Shown here: positions 63,300 to 64,000 of the stretch, in pieces
Layout: the number at the start of each line of letters is the position of its first letter
Numbering within the stretch: the stretch's first letter is position 1
Assembly (NCBI RefSeq): GCF_007004765.1
Contig: NZ_VIKR01000003.1
Location: 124,001-188,000 of the forward strand
Reading direction: 5' to 3'
Origin: Aliikangiella marina
GTDB taxonomy: Bacteria > Pseudomonadota > Gammaproteobacteria > Enterobacterales > Kangiellaceae
Length of the DNA: 64,000 bases
Notes under the pieces: model-generated
The model's database searches: none
Told to the model about the DNA's origin: nothing
What the model saw: the letters and a program-made list of their open reading frames with translations, nothing else
Made by a program: the position numbers and the translations under genes

Positions 63300-64000
63300 T
63301 TGTTAAAAAATCATAGAGTTACGGCCAAAGATGGGGTTTCAGCGGAAATACTTCTCAGCGAGGTAGAATCATCGCAGCAGCCAATTGTCATTTGTTTGCC
63401 CGCAATGGGAGTGTCTGCGCGCAACTACAGAAAACTTGCTGAAGCACTAGTTAGCGAAGGATTAGCATGTGGGCTGTTTGAGATACGAGGCTTGGGTTCA
63501 TCAAGTGTGCGGGCGTCACGCGCTATCGACTATGGTTATCACGAAATTCTTAACCTCGACCTGCCTGCAACGATTGAGTTTGTCAAACAGCTTCACCCGA
63601 GTAATCCCATTTACTTAGTGGGTCATTCGATCGGTGGTCAATTTGGGCTGTTATACATGGCTGAAAATCAACATCAAATTAGTGGTTTAGTAGGGGTTGC
63701 AACGGGGTTACCGCATTATAAACGATGGCCTTTCCCCAAAAGTGTTGGTCTTTGGGTTGGTGCTAAGCTAGTAAGAATAATTGCCAATATCGTTGGCTAC
63801 TATCCAGGAAAAAAACTCGGCTTTGCAGGACGCGAATCAAAGCAAGTGATGAGTGATTGGTCTTATTCGGTGGTTAAAGGAGACTATCGAATTGCTGGTC
63901 AACCGCATCAAATCAATTTAATAAAGAATAATCATCAATCCGCAGCGCTTATTTTAACGATTGAAAAAGATTGGATGGCGCCGCCTCATAGTGCGAAACA
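63300..64000 (+). CDS. alpha/beta-hydrolase, serine-aminopeptidase-like (3' end missing)
   Basis: 233 codons visible before the window ends, frame still open. IVICLPAMGVSARNYRKLAE is the oxyanion region; IYLVGHSIGGQFGLLYMAEN carries the nucleophile elbow GHSIGG. The sequence fits the serine aminopeptidase S33 or COG4757-type hydrolases. There is no ATG in frame before the conserved region, so the TTG at 63300 is the probable start; an in-frame stop lies just upstream. The catalytic acid and His are beyond or near the edge. It is divergent from rpmE. Confidence 0.75.
   Translation, partial: MLKNHRVTAKDGVSAEILLSEVESSQQPIVICLPAMGVSARNYRKLAEALVSEGLACGLFEIRGLGSSSVRASRAIDYGYHEILNLDLPATIEFVKQLHPSNPIYLVGHSIGGQFGLLYMAENQHQISGLVGVATGLPHYKRWPFPKSVGLWVGAKLVRIIANIVGYYPGKKLGFAGRESKQVMSDWSYSVVKGDYRIAGQPHQINLIKNNHQSAALILTIEKDWMAPPHSAK

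Noticed and set aside
1-64000. Insertion sequences, prophage genes, CRISPR arrays, tRNA or rRNA genes
   Set aside because: I looked for transposase or integrase motifs, regular repeats and cloverleaf-type sequences while reading and found none; tRNAscan or an IS search was not possible here.

Overview
The window is chromosomal DNA of a gammaproteobacterium with moderate to low GC. The evidence is an OmpR fragment, monofunctional HisB, long-form HisG, HldE, PriA, an SfcA-type malic enzyme, a his operon with a peptide-coupled attenuator, and a CsrB-like RNA. Gene content and sequence style suggest a marine lineage near Kangiella/Aliikangiella; this is inference from the text alone. I saw no IS element, prophage, CRISPR array, tRNA or rRNA.

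Layout. 0-9.5 kb: end of ompR, then small soluble or housekeeping proteins (zinc-ribbon membrane protein, DUF1244 plus a DsbA-fold isomerase, GNAT, ung, alpha/beta hydrolase plus gamma-glutamylcyclotransferase-like pair, an MMPL/RND exporter, a PAS protein, DUF924, DUF1801). 9.5-21.7 kb: an accessory block with a TonB-dependent receptor whose leader holds a terminator hairpin, two receiver-less winged-helix regulators, a secreted DsbA-like protein, two exported GMC oxidoreductases (one Sec with many cysteines, one Tat) and a sterol-desaturase-superfamily membrane oxygenase. 21.7-26.8 kb: truncated haemoglobin, sensorless MCP, XRE/membrane protein, GNAT, an unknown protein coupled to a seven-repeat FG-GAP propeller.

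26.9-34.4 kb is the most novel part. A giant hybrid two-component regulator (propeller, Y_Y_Y, histidine kinase, receiver, AraC) with a small secreted protein in front of it is divergent from a compact set of genes: an LpxL/HtrB-like acyltransferase-fold protein with a PqqD/RRE-like C-terminus, a 52-residue Gly/Asp/Cys-rich peptide that looks like a RiPP precursor, a strong terminator, and an M50 membrane metalloprotease. I read this as an undescribed, possibly lipidated, ribosomal peptide pathway controlled by the hybrid regulator. The secreted protein upstream of the regulator and the peptide share a C-x3-P-x2-C motif.

34.5-39.2 kb: DUF4397 lipoprotein, a secreted unknown and a secreted metzincin protease. 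39.6-46.8 kb: a complete his operon on the minus strand in the order hisL-hisG-hisC/HAD-hisB-hisH-hisF-hisA/I/E-hisD. It contains two unusual fusions and an 18-residue leader peptide with six consecutive His codons ahead of an attenuator. 47-56 kb: lone pilin-like protein, DUF748 protein, a bacterial relative of archaeal CTP-dependent riboflavin kinase (by eye), hldE, DUF423, and a FIST sensor overlapping a PAS-GGDEF-EAL protein. 56.2-56.9 kb: a CsrB/RsmZ-type sRNA. 56.9-64 kb: beta-carbonic anhydrase, XRE/membrane regulator, priA, malic enzyme, rpmE and the start of an alpha/beta hydrolase cut by the window edge.
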